This document shows positions 27,398-36,412 of a stretch of 64,000 bases of DNA, one piece after another. Numbering within the stretch: position 1 is the first letter of the stretch; each line of letters begins with the position of its first letter. The translations under genes and the position numbers were made by a program. Location of the stretch: assembly GCF_014836935.1 (NCBI RefSeq), contig NZ_JACSPW010000006.1:124001-188000 (forward strand), written 5' to 3'. A model generated the notes under the pieces. That model was not told where the DNA came from, searched no databases, and saw only the letters and a program-made list of their open reading frames with translations. This stretch comes from Solibacillus merdavium. GTDB lineage: Bacteria > Bacillota > Bacilli > Bacillales_A > Planococcaceae.

Positions 27398-28072
27398 TTA
27401 TAAACCAATATACAGTTTATTTTCTGAGAAGACTGCTGAGTATCCATGTCTGTACAGCTCAAAATAGGCTACGAACGGGTCACCATTTAATCTATAACGG
27501 GGCCACTGAAGATAATATGAAATCCAGTAATCACAAGCAATCGAGTAATATGCCTCGTCCAAAACTTCAATCGGTTCATCGTATTCAATCTGTTCGCTGA
27601 TGATATCAAAAATCGTCTCATATATTTCAGGATCATATTGCTGACGAATTCCATCTATCGATCCAGGAGGTACAATTCTAACCTCTTCGATTCCATGTAG
27701 GTACTCGGCAGAATCTTTCGTATCGAACTTCTCAGAAGATCCCAACAATAAATCCTTTAAGCCTAGAATAAACTGCCTGCCATAATCTACTAGTATCTCA
27801 ATGGGTAAATTACTATCTTTACTAATAAAATAGGCTGACACTGTAGGCCCACTATAATCCACAGGATTTAGCATTTCATAGATTTGTAATATCCTCTCTA
27901 AATAAACATGCCCATCTTCAAGAGGTTCAAAAGTAGCCTCTACACCTTTTCCATCTGGCATAAACATTTGAAAGTAACCATAGAATCGTGCTTCATCAAT
28001 ATCTGCTTCCCCGGAATTCATATCTTCATCCATCAATTGAAGTAAATATCTTGCATAAGATTGTTTATCCAT
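27398..28072 (-). CDS. Acidic protein of the immunity-like cluster, unknown
   Basis: 224 residues, acidic, no signal peptide or membrane segment, no Cys clusters. It is rich in Tyr and aromatic strings near the end (YWISYYLQWPRYRL). No family recognised. GAGAGG lies twelve bases before ATG. It lies directly upstream of the zinc-ribbon gene in an operon arrangement. Small acidic proteins of this sort are common as toxin immunity proteins, but nothing in the sequence proves that. Confidence 0.68.
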   Translation of the reverse strand: MDKQSYARYLLQLMDEDMNSGEADIDEARFYGYFQMFMPDGKGVEATFEPLEDGHVYLERILQIYEMLNPVDYSGPTVSAYFISKDSNLPIEILVDYGRQFILGLKDLLLGSSEKFDTKDSAEYLHGIEEVRIVPPGSIDGIRQQYDPEIYETIFDIISEQIEYDEPIEVLDEAYYSIACDYWISYYLQWPRYRLNGDPFVAYFELYRHGYSAVFSENKLYIGL

Positions 28073-28144
28073 ATAAACTTTAAACCTCTCTTTCGCTTAT
28101 CAGTGGCGGCTTTATTATAAGCTTTAGACAGATTTGGTATCTCA

Positions 28145-28882
28145 CTAGCAACATTGCCATTCATACACGACTTTAGAAAAATCCCTATTTTTCAAAGCGT
28201 CTTTTGGAATAGAGAAAACACAATTCCCAGAATCCCCAAACATAATGCCGCATTCGTCATCAATATCCAGTTGCAATAAAAGAAAATCGTCATCACCAAA
28301 TCCAATATAATCATTCTGAACAAAATAAGGATAACCGCCAATTCTGCTCTCGCTACTATAGCAATCATCGCTCAGTTTCTCATATTCTTCTTCTGATAAC
28401 TTATTCATAAAAGTTTCTTGAAATAGATCTAATGAGGAAGACATAGGCATTTCCCTTGATTTAAAATACATTTTACCACTATGTGAAAATGGGAGATTCA
28501 TGTTATATTCTTCATTTTCATAAGGATGTTCCTTTACTAAACGTTCTTCATTTTCTTCATAACTTTCAATGTATCTTACTAGAATGGGGTCTTCCAAACC
28601 GTACAAGTCTTCGTTTGTAACAAAAAATTGCAGTAATCCCTTTTCTGGTAATTCAACAATATTTTCAATGTCTGCCAGATTGATTTGTGCTAAAAACAAC
28701 ATAGGTTTTCCATTTTCATCTATCGGATAATCTTTACTATTTTCCAAATAGGGGCATCCCCCTAATTTACTATCATAAGGTTTTGTTTCTTCACGCTTAA
28801 AACTTATCTCATTACTATATCTAAAAGTACCTTTAATTAGGTTTTCATGTTCTTTCAAAAGTTTAGGAATTTCGTATTTCAT
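28145..28882 (-). CDS. YwqG family protein (DUF1963)
   Basis: 245 residues. Family marks: SKLGGCPYLE near 45, MLFLAQINLADI near 68, LLQFFV near 87, SRIGGYPYFVQND near 180, LLLQLDIDDECGIMFGDSG near 210. YwqG sits beside a toxin gene in B. subtilis and the family is a suspected immunity family; biochemical role unknown. ATG at 28882 follows AGGAGGGACATTG; the in-frame extension to 28966 has no site. Confidence 0.85.
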   Translation of the reverse strand: MKYEIPKLLKEHENLIKGTFRYSNEISFKREETKPYDSKLGGCPYLENSKDYPIDENGKPMLFLAQINLADIENIVELPEKGLLQFFVTNEDLYGLEDPILVRYIESYEENEERLVKEHPYENEEYNMNLPFSHSGKMYFKSREMPMSSSLDLFQETFMNKLSEEEYEKLSDDCYSSESRIGGYPYFVQNDYIGFGDDDFLLLQLDIDDECGIMFGDSGNCVFSIPKDALKNRDFSKVVYEWQCC

Positions 28883-28969
28883 CAATGTCCCTCCTATTTT
28901 AGAATTACTCTGCAAACCGAATTCTAGCCAATTTCCAAAATTGATTAAAAAAATAGATTTCAACATATC

Positions 28970-29242
28970 TTAAAGATATTCTTTCTCAATAGAACGATCT
29001 TCCCAATCATGCCAAAAGTATAATACTTGCCCTACTGCCCCAGCTTCATACAGATTATTATCAATGCAAAGGTAATCACCGCCACCATTATTTGCAATTG
29101 GTATCCATTTTGAATTCCAAAGAAATTTAAATGGCTTAAGTTCTGGATCAAATTCCTCTTGTAAGAAACACCAGTTATTAATAATTTCAGAAGTAGGTAG
29201 TAGAGTCAGGTTCCTTACAAATGGATTTACCTCAAGATTCCA
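28970..29242 (-). pseudogene. SMI1/KNR4 immunity protein fragment
   Basis: An open frame of about 90 codons with no usable start, closed upstream by a stop. It encodes FLWNSKWIPIANNGGGDYLC and GAVGQVLYFWHDWEDRSI, the central and C-terminal pattern of SMI1/KNR4 proteins. The N-terminal third is missing, so this is a 5'-truncated relic among intact relatives (29302 and 29992). Confidence 0.72.
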
Positions 29243-29301
29243 TTATTGCACCCAACTGGAGATTTAACGATTCTTTAAAGACTCTCTAAGAACTATCGCG
29301 T

Positions 29302-29883
29302 TTATTCTTCCTCATCTAGAAAATTAAAACCATTGTCAATAAGATTCTGTAAATATTCGTCAAAGCTATTTGCAATCACTTCATATTGGTCAGGGTCGTG
29401 CAAAAAGCGAACAATTTGACCGCATACTCCTTCATCAGATGGATTAAAATCAATAAAAAGTCTTGATGTTCCACCATTATTCATACAGTCTGAAAAATGA
29501 AGATACTTCCCCGGAAAAAGTCCCTCTGGATTAATCCTAGGGTCAACAGCATCCTCGTCATCTTCGTATTCTAAAAGATAAGAGACGTCTTCCTCTTCTT
29601 TTGAACTTTCGAGCATCTGCTGGGTAGACAGTAAATAATATGGGTATTCTTCAATATCTGATCCAAGAATACAAACCGCAATTTCTTTTTCTCCATATTT
29701 CCGCCAATAAGTACCATCAATATTTTCTAATAAAGAGATTAATGATGCTGGACAATTTGGATATTCTGACCTTAATACTTCAATATCTTTTTTTGTGGCA
29801 CCGTACGCAGTATTTAATTCCTCAAGTTCATCTGTTGTTAATGCTGATCTCAAGCCATTTAAAAATTTGTTTACTAAATCCAT
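29302..29883 (-). CDS. SMI1/KNR4 family protein
   Basis: 193 residues. N-terminal helix pair and LRSEYPNCPASLISLLENIDG, then a beta core with FPGKYLHFSDCMNNGGTSRLF and GQIVRFLHDPDQYEVIANSF, matching the SMI1/KNR4 (SUKH) fold. Members act as immunity proteins against nuclease-type toxins in bacteria. The ATG at 29883 follows GGAGGGGAAATC; nine codons of extension upstream have no site. Neighbour of the SMI1 fragment and the SMI1-LRR fusion. Confidence 0.85.
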   Translation of the reverse strand: MDLVNKFLNGLRSALTTDELEELNTAYGATKKDIEVLRSEYPNCPASLISLLENIDGTYWRKYGEKEIAVCILGSDIEEYPYYLLSTQQMLESSKEEEDVSYLLEYEDDEDAVDPRINPEGLFPGKYLHFSDCMNNGGTSRLFIDFNPSDEGVCGQIVRFLHDPDQYEVIANSFDEYLQNLIDNGFNFLDEEE

Positions 29884-29991
29884 GATTTCCCCTCCAAATA
29901 TAAAATGCAAAAGCGAGTGTACTTGTGGTTAGTAGTAATCCTCCACTTACAAAATCTATTATTCTCTTATCTATTTAATCTGTTTTCCGAT

Positions 29992-31518
29992 TTAATCATT
30001 GAAGCTGCTAGACCAAATGTTTTCTTCTTCTGTCGTCATTTCACCTACAATTTCAGAAAAATCAACATCTTGAGACATCAGTTTTTTTAACTTATAAAAT
30101 TGATTAAAACTTCCTGTAAAAGATTTCAATGAAGTGGACTCCGCAATTACTTCAATATTTTCAACAGGTGTGTAATTACATTCTAAATGAGTGAGTGCCG
30201 TCATTTTCTTAATAGAGGAAGCATCTCGAATAGATGAATCTATGAATGTTAAGTTTTTCAGCTTTTGATTTTGGGTTAGAAAATCTAAGTCGTTGAAAAT
30301 AAATTTTTCAATCGTTAAGGCTTCTAACTTATTCAATTTTGCGAGTAACATTAAGTCGGCTTCTGCTACACCCTCCAATAGATGAATGTGCAGCTCCTTC
30401 AAATGGCTAATATCTGAAATTGAGACAAGCTGTTCAAAATTTAAAATGGAGACAGATAATTTATTTAGCTTTACATCCTTTAAAGGGCGATAGTTATTGA
30501 TTTGTGTGTGCTCAATAGAAAGTTCCTTTAAATTAATTAAAGATTCGAGTGCTCTTATGTCCTTCACTTGAGTTCTACTTAAATTTAAATATTGAAGTTT
30601 ATTTAATCGAGATAAAGGTACGATGTCCGTAATCGGATTTCCGCCTAAATATAATTTTTTAAGTGCTAATAATGATTGTAAAGGCCTAATATCTGTAATA
30701 TGATTCCCACTAAGTACGAGCTCTCTAACATCCGTACAGACAGTAAGCGGTGTAATATCAAAAATCTGTTTTCCCATAAGGTACAATATCTTACTTTTCA
30801 CTAACTGTTTTGGATGTTCTGATAAGCTTTGAATTATTTCTTTCCATTTATCACTTAGCTGTTCAAACCATTCTTCTCCTATAACCTGTTGCTGGTTAGA
30901 CGCCTCTACTTGAAAAACAGGCAATTCCATATTCTTTAGTTCATCAAAAAAATGAGCTTCCTCCCTATAACCGTAGCTCCAAAAAGTTTCTTCATCGATC
31001 GTATATGCTCCGTTTTTAAGTGTTTGTGCAATAAATGTTATAAAATCTGTGATGTTGTACGCAATTACATGTTTAACCGTTTCATCTCGTCCAAAATTTA
31101 TTAGCTGTCCATAAATTCCATTTGAATCAGGTTCTAAATCGATTCCTAAGAAGTTACCTCCATGATCATGCGCAATGGGAATCCAATAGCGATTGAGATA
31201 CTGCTCTTTAATCGCGCCTTCGGGAACGGAGTACGATTCAATCTGTTGCAGCTCCTCGTCGTCACTTAGCTCAAAACAGTTTTTCCATTCAGCAAGCATA
31301 CTTTCTAATGACAGAAACGAAAGTCCGAAAAAAAGCCCTGGTCCCTCATCATTTTCACCATCATGTGTAAGATAAAGTGTTTTTACATCGTCTGGAAACG
31401 TAATTCCCATCTTTTGCTCGACTTCTTCAATTTTTTGCACAGTAGCGGGAGGGTTTAAAAACGGTTCGAAATGCTGACTAAATTGTTGCTGAATCTCATT
31501 AATAATTGTCTGAATCAC
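29992..31518 (-). CDS. SMI1/KNR4 domain fused to leucine-rich repeats
   Basis: 508 residues. Residues about 1-175 are SMI1/KNR4 (VEQKMGITFPDDVKTLYLTH; YWIPIAHDHGGNFLGIDLEP; YGQLINFGRD). From about 235 leucine-rich repeats of the internalin/SDS22 type follow in 21-22 residue units (LVLSGNHITDIRPL, LYLGGNPITDIVPL, LNLSRTQVKDIRAL), decaying toward the end. GTG start has GGAG eight bases upstream. Such fusions occur among immunity-like genes; the repeat part may bind a partner protein. A decayed relative of its N-terminal part lies at 47059-47173. Confidence 0.85.
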   Translation of the reverse strand: MIQTIINEIQQQFSQHFEPFLNPPATVQKIEEVEQKMGITFPDDVKTLYLTHDGENDEGPGLFFGLSFLSLESMLAEWKNCFELSDDEELQQIESYSVPEGAIKEQYLNRYWIPIAHDHGGNFLGIDLEPDSNGIYGQLINFGRDETVKHVIAYNITDFITFIAQTLKNGAYTIDEETFWSYGYREEAHFFDELKNMELPVFQVEASNQQQVIGEEWFEQLSDKWKEIIQSLSEHPKQLVKSKILYLMGKQIFDITPLTVCTDVRELVLSGNHITDIRPLQSLLALKKLYLGGNPITDIVPLSRLNKLQYLNLSRTQVKDIRALESLINLKELSIEHTQINNYRPLKDVKLNKLSVSILNFEQLVSISDISHLKELHIHLLEGVAEADLMLLAKLNKLEALTIEKFIFNDLDFLTQNQKLKNLTFIDSSIRDASSIKKMTALTHLECNYTPVENIEVIAESTSLKSFTGSFNQFYKLKKLMSQDVDFSEIVGEMTTEEENIWSSSFND

Positions 31519-31697
31519 ATTATCAACTCCAAATAAAATTATTCAATTAACATATACTCACTTAATAATACCAATTATTTCAAATTATTAGTTTTGGTTC
31601 AATAGCTCTCTATGAAAAAAATATGCTTTTCTTGTTTTGAAGTGACTCCAAAAAAGTAGAATTTGTATTTAATGCGACTTGTCGTGACTATAAAATG

Positions 31698-31739
31698 AAA
31701 AGCCCGTAAACGTTTATATACCAACGTTTACGAGCTTTT
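31698..31739. terminator. Bidirectional terminator
   Basis: AAAAGC.CGTAAACGTT arms around TATATACC, T run on both sides. It lies between the hydrolase gene (stop at 31920) and the SMI1-LRR gene and would end the hydrolase transcript. The remainder of 31519-31919 shows no gene. Confidence 0.8.
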
Positions 31740-31919
31740 CATTTTCATAAGATTCCCTACCCTATACTCAGATTTTAAGTTTTTATCAATTATTTAGTGT
31801 CAATGCCATTATCTGCATTCGGCAATAGATGACCATAAAAATCGGTTGGCGTGACCTAACCCCCTAGGCAATCAAAGATACGAATTTACAGCAGGCTATC
31901 TATTAAGCCACCCCTCTTC

Positions 31920-32714
31920 TCAGAGTGAACTAGCTTTTGCATACACCTGATTGGACGATATAAACTGGTGAATCGCTTCATTTGACTCCGCGCTTTTTTC
32001 AATGACGCATACATGCCCGCAGTCATCGAGGATTTGTAATGATGCGTATGGATTATTCTCTACTGCACGCTTCGCTTCATCTATGAATAAATGATCTTCC
32101 TTGCCAATTAGATAAAACTTCGGAATTGTACACTCACTTTGCTTTAGCTGCTCATAGGGCTTCTTCGCATTTTTCAATAAATACGTCCATTTCACAAACT
32201 CTTTACGCCCTAACTTCGCTGCCTCCTGCACAAAATAAAAACGTGATTTAGCATGCGATTGTTTCGGCATAATTAAGTATGCAAATGTTTTATAAAAGAG
32301 CATATATGGTGCGAAATGGCGGAATATCCATGCGCTCTGAATTAACAGTGACGACCATCTATTAAACTTGAGCACGGGACCAGCTAGCGTCATCGTTTTA
32401 ATGTACTGCTTCGCACGATACATAAGCTCATTGCCGATAATTGTCCCAACCGAAAATGTTAAAAAGTGTGCGTGTTTAATCTTTAATTTTTCGAGCACCT
32501 CCGTAATCTTCGGTACTACATCTGCTGCGACATAATAATTTACATCTAACCCATTCGAATCGCCATGACCCGGTAAATCGATTAATAGTAAATTATAATG
32601 TTGCGATAAATAATCAGCTTGTTTATAAAAAAGGGTGCTCTTGCCTCCTAGACCATGTAGCAGCACGAGCCATTCCTTTTGATGACATGAAAATAGTTTT
32701 GTGTAATGTAGCAT
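31920..32714 (-). CDS. Alpha/beta hydrolase
   Basis: 264 residues. Oxyanion motif HGLGG near 20, DLPGHGDSNG near 46, nucleophile elbow TFSVGT near 87 (the first Gly of GxSxG is Thr/Phe-replaced), Asp in GKEDHLF near 207 and catalytic His in CGHVCVI near 234. Substrate unknown; a general esterase/peptidase-like fold. Single gene with its own terminator; an ATG with AGGAGACC upstream. Confidence 0.85.
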   Translation of the reverse strand: MLHYTKLFSCHQKEWLVLLHGLGGKSTLFYKQADYLSQHYNLLLIDLPGHGDSNGLDVNYYVAADVVPKITEVLEKLKIKHAHFLTFSVGTIIGNELMYRAKQYIKTMTLAGPVLKFNRWSSLLIQSAWIFRHFAPYMLFYKTFAYLIMPKQSHAKSRFYFVQEAAKLGRKEFVKWTYLLKNAKKPYEQLKQSECTIPKFYLIGKEDHLFIDEAKRAVENNPYASLQILDDCGHVCVIEKSAESNEAIHQFISSNQVYAKASSL

Positions 32715-32907
32715 ATAGGTCTCCTATTAGTATATTTTTACGTTATCAGTAATCCAATCGAAAAAATATTATTCCAAGAAAAATAATATTTAGTTGTAAT
32801 CTGACTATAACGTGACGGTTTAAGCACGTCAATTATTGCATACTAATTCACAAAATGCTCATATTTATTTAACAATTTCTATGTTTTAATGTAATTTTTG
32901 GTCCCTC

Positions 32908-33172
32908 ACCAATATTTGTAAATTGAATTAAGTAACGAGATAAATAGAGGAAGGAATTTCCGTTATTTTTAAAATAACTTAAAAAATGTTGAAAATAAGG
33001 GAAGAAATTTCCGTTATTGACCAAAAAAACATGAATTTTCATGATTTTATTTAAAATAACGGTAAAACGTTCCCTTATTTATCCTAAAAATGAACTACAT
33101 CATTCAAATAACGGTAAAATCTCCCCTTATTTTAGATGGGCACTGATGGCGAATTAGTTTAAGAATATTGGT
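32908..33172. mobile_element. MITE-like element, copy 1 (best preserved)
   Basis: 265 bases bounded by ACCAATATT and AATATTGGT terminal inverted repeats. Inside are four 27-base units starting at 32942, 32993, 33054 and 33106, each with AAATA/AAATAA at one end, TTATT(T) at the other and GG/CC pairs inside. The first two units are in opposite orientation to the last two, so the whole element is a large inverted repeat. An inverted copy with matching flanks lies at 52838-53115. No coding capacity. Confidence 0.75.
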
Positions 33173-33205
33173 AGACCTCGCTAGTTGTTCCGCACAGGCT
33201 TTTCA

Positions 33206-35137
33206 TTAAATTAAACTATAAATTACATCTCCACTTTCCGCATTAACTCCTCTTATAAAAGCACCGTCCGTCATCCGAATACGGTAAATTAAACGCATTT
33301 CGTCCGCATCCTGCTCTGTTTTCCCGTACACCCTGTCCCACTCCAGTTGTACTTTTAAGTCTTTTAGTGGCAATAATTCTTTAATCGTCTTAATCTCTTT
33401 TCGTTCAAACTTTTCAATATCTTCAACCGATATATTCGGTGTTAAAAACATCAAAATGCCACCCGTTTTTTTACTAATATTCATATGGAAAAATTCATTT
33501 TCAATATAATAACCATCCTTGTGCACTACAAATCGGAAGAATGCGCGGTTTTCCTCTATGTCCTCTGCATCCTTCATTTCAACACGTAAATATGGTGTAT
33601 ACTCCGGATAGTACGTTTGAATAAACTGTGCGGCAATATGTAAACATTCCTCTTCAGAAAGCTTCGCCTCACCTTCGATTTCAACGAACCATATGAAACG
33701 ATTCAAGCGCTTTGTATGTTTGTCCACTTTTGCCTTTACCCTATTCTCAAACGTACGCTGCATGTAATGATCATATGATTTCCCATCAGAATCTCTCCAG
33801 ACTTTAGGACGCCAGTGGAGCTCTTCATACGCATCATCCATGCTTTCTTCTTCATATTGCTCCCATTCCTCATTGATGCCAACGATTTCTTCAATTTTGT
33901 CCTTTTTAGGCAACGCTTCTACGTTTGGAAACGGAACATAACTTTGCTTTCTCTCATCACTAGAATCAAATAACGGTTTGCCTGTTACCGCATCATAAGC
34001 CTGCCTTAAAAGCTTTGATTCATAGATCGTATATATACCTGACTCTGGAACGGAATCATATTGTTCATTAAAGCTTTCAGCACAAATTGACCAGTCACCT
34101 TCATACAATGCATTTATGATACGTTCCGTAGGGTAAAGCTCCTTTGGCATTTCAGGAGGATTTTCCATATAACCTGTATAGGTGAAATGAATGACTTCAC
34201 CTGGATCGGTTACTTCTATAAGACAATAAAAACCGTCTAATGGAAACCCGCCAACAACTTGTCCATACTTAAAGCTTGTACTCGATTCCTTTTTATTTTG
34301 TTCTATTAGTTTATAATACGAAAGTGCTTCAGGGTATTGTTCACGTAGCAGTCGCTCGGCTATTTCAAGCTTCATCTCTTCAGTAATCGGTGTACCTTCT
34401 TTTGTAGGGGTTTTCGCAAAATCATCAAGTCGGCCTTTATCATCTAATCGAATAAAAACTCCTTCATCTTTACTTTGCCCTTTCCACATGAACGAAGCAA
34501 TTCCTTCCTCATGATAATCTTCAAGTTCTAGCTCATAATGTGCAGGCACATTTGCATATTGCTGTGCTAAATTTAATAATTGTTCTTTTAACATGCGCTT
34601 TATCTCCTTTTGTTGTAATGGCTTGTGCATTGTCTCCTCTAGCTTTTGACGTATTGCTTTTCTGCCGCGGTGTAGATGCATTTTAATCGTGTTGTTTGGC
34701 TTCCCTAACATTTCTGCAATTTCAAACACTTTAAAATCATAAAAATAATGCATTACAATCGCTATTTGATAGTCTTTTTTAAGGCTTTCAATTGCGTTAT
34801 GCAACTCGCTGTAATCCTCGCTGTTTTCCTGGTCTAGTAACTGAAGCTGTTCCATAATTTCTAGCTCTAACAGCTCCGTACGCTTCTTCTTTTTCAATGC
34901 AAAAAAGCTTTCACGAATCAATATTTTGTATAGCCATGTCGCAAAATATTTCGGCTCCTTTAGCTGAGCCAGTGCACCGAACGCTTTTATGAACGTTTCT
35001 TGCACAATATCTTCCGCATCCTGCTTATTTTTCATATATGTATATGCTTTAACTAGTAATCTAGGCTTATGCATCGATGTTATATGCCGGATTGCATTTT
35101 CATCCCCAGCAAGTGCTTGTTGTAAGTACTGATCCAT
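33206..35137 (-). CDS. ECF sigma factor fused to YcdB/YcdC-like domains
   Basis: 643 residues. Residues about 1-175 are an ECF sigma factor: region 2 (AEDIVQETFIKAFGAL; FATWLYKILIRE) and region 4 (YDFKVFEIAEMLGKPNNTIKMHLHRGRKAIR). The remaining 450 or so, without a membrane segment, look like two YcdB/YcdC-type units (FPLDGFYCLIEV..., HIAAQFIQTYYPEYTPYL), usually found in separate secreted or membrane proteins. ATG at 35137 has AGGAGGGAATAAG upstream; a 26-residue upstream extension has none. No anti-sigma gene is adjacent, so the long C-terminal part may itself control the sigma domain. Confidence 0.83.
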   Translation of the reverse strand: MDQYLQQALAGDENAIRHITSMHKPRLLVKAYTYMKNKQDAEDIVQETFIKAFGALAQLKEPKYFATWLYKILIRESFFALKKKKRTELLELEIMEQLQLLDQENSEDYSELHNAIESLKKDYQIAIVMHYFYDFKVFEIAEMLGKPNNTIKMHLHRGRKAIRQKLEETMHKPLQQKEIKRMLKEQLLNLAQQYANVPAHYELELEDYHEEGIASFMWKGQSKDEGVFIRLDDKGRLDDFAKTPTKEGTPITEEMKLEIAERLLREQYPEALSYYKLIEQNKKESSTSFKYGQVVGGFPLDGFYCLIEVTDPGEVIHFTYTGYMENPPEMPKELYPTERIINALYEGDWSICAESFNEQYDSVPESGIYTIYESKLLRQAYDAVTGKPLFDSSDERKQSYVPFPNVEALPKKDKIEEIVGINEEWEQYEEESMDDAYEELHWRPKVWRDSDGKSYDHYMQRTFENRVKAKVDKHTKRLNRFIWFVEIEGEAKLSEEECLHIAAQFIQTYYPEYTPYLRVEMKDAEDIEENRAFFRFVVHKDGYYIENEFFHMNISKKTGGILMFLTPNISVEDIEKFERKEIKTIKELLPLKDLKVQLEWDRVYGKTEQDADEMRLIYRIRMTDGAFIRGVNAESGDVIYSLI

Positions 35138-35162
35138 CTTATTCCCTCCTACTAACTTAGAG

Positions 35163-35186
35163 TACGGATTTAGTTTAAAGGTTTCA
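35163..35186 (-). promoter_or_regulatory. Possible ECF-type promoter
   Basis: On the minus strand TGAAAC, 14 bases, CGTA, 26 bases upstream of the sigma gene start. The elements match Bacillus ECF promoters but the usual spacing is about 16, so this is tentative. If real it would mean autoregulation. Confidence 0.3.
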
Positions 35187-35264
35187 TTTTGTAAAACATT
35201 TTTAAAACTCATCACAAAACATAGTTTGTTTATCTAAGTTTATAATATTACGTGCTTTATCGGC

Positions 35265-35297
35265 TCAAAAAAAAGACTTCCCTATAGAGAGAAGTCT
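35265..35297 (-). terminator. Terminator of the acyl-CoA operon
   Basis: AGACTTC/GAAGTCT stem with a run of eight T on the minus strand, about 95 bases past the nitronate monooxygenase stop. Confidence 0.75.
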
Positions 35298-35391
35298 GTT
35301 AAAAATATAATTCACATATTTATAAAGCATGGAGAGGCTTTGATCTAACAAATCATATTTGCACCCTAACCCTAAATTCATCGTACCCATC

Positions 35392-36360
35392 CTATACAGG
35401 GAGCTTTTGCATTACCATTTTCATATGCGCTTCTTTATACTCTTCCTCAAACCGATTAATTAGCTCTCTCGTTGGCACTACTTCTTTAATTGCACCAATA
35501 CCTTGTCCACTTCCCCAGACATCCTTCCAAGCTTTTTTATCTCCCTCTTTAAAATTCATAGTTGAAAGGTCACCTTGCTCTAGGTTATCTGGATCAAGCC
35601 CTACATTTTTAATAGAACCTTTCAAATAATTACCATGCACACCTGTAAATAAATTACTATAAATAATATCGTCTGCCGTACTGTCTACAATCATTTGCTT
35701 GTATTCTTCACTAGCATTTGCTTCCGTTGTTGCAATAAATGGTGATCCAATATAGGCGAAGTCAGCACCCATCGCCTGTGCCGCTAAAATAGCTCTACCA
35801 TTTGCAATCGAACCTGACAAGGCTAATGGTCCATGAAACCATTCCCGAATTTCCTGTATAAGAGCAAATGGACTTTGTCTTCCAGCATGTCCACCCGCAC
35901 CAGCAGCAACGGCAACTAATCCATCTGCCCCTTTACTAATCGCCTTCTTAGCAAAATTATTTGTTATTACATCATGAAAAACTATACCTCCATAGCTATG
36001 AGCCATTTCGAATATCTCTTCACGTGCTCCTAGCGAAGAAATAATAATTGGCACTTTATATTTCATACAAAGCTCCATGTCTTGCTCTAATCTAGTATTA
36101 GTTTTATGCACAATTTGATTAATTGCGAACGGGGCAGCAGGTTTTTCAGGGTTATTTTTGTTATACGTATTTAATTCCTCAGTTATTTCTGCTAACCATT
36201 CATCAAGCAAACTAGTTTGTCGTGCATTCAGAGCTGGAATAGATCCTACAATCCCTGCTTTACATTGCTCAATCACAAGTTTCGGATTACTAATAATAAA
36301 CAATGGGGAACCGATAACTGGTAGTCTTAAATTTTCTAAACTATTTGGTAAATGCTCCAT
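35392..36360 (-). CDS. Nitronate monooxygenase family flavoprotein
   Basis: 322 residues, FMN TIM barrel. Features: RLPVIGSPLFIISNPKLV at the N-terminus, AAGAGGHAGRQSPF near 180 (FMN phosphate loop and the conserved His), LSGSIANGRAILAAQAMGADFAYIGSPF near 215. The family oxidises nitronates, or related enolisable substrates, with oxygen. ATG at 36360 has AAAGGTGG upstream and leaves a clean 52-base gap to the enoyl-CoA hydratase; the longer frame would overlap that gene. Last gene of an acyl-CoA operon; its role there is unclear. Confidence 0.87.
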   Translation of the reverse strand: MEHLPNSLENLRLPVIGSPLFIISNPKLVIEQCKAGIVGSIPALNARQTSLLDEWLAEITEELNTYNKNNPEKPAAPFAINQIVHKTNTRLEQDMELCMKYKVPIIISSLGAREEIFEMAHSYGGIVFHDVITNNFAKKAISKGADGLVAVAAGAGGHAGRQSPFALIQEIREWFHGPLALSGSIANGRAILAAQAMGADFAYIGSPFIATTEANASEEYKQMIVDSTADDIIYSNLFTGVHGNYLKGSIKNVGLDPDNLEQGDLSTMNFKEGDKKAWKDVWGSGQGIGAIKEVVPTRELINRFEEEYKEAHMKMVMQKLPV

Positions 36361-36412
36361 AAAATCCACCTTTCCACTTTTATAAAAATTCAACATACAT
36401 ATATTCAGTCGA

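Noticed and set aside
32942-33132. CRISPR-like array
   Set aside because: Regular 27-base units at about 51-61 base spacing look like repeats and spacers, but there are only four, they vary, change orientation midway, and the spacers are conserved between copies.
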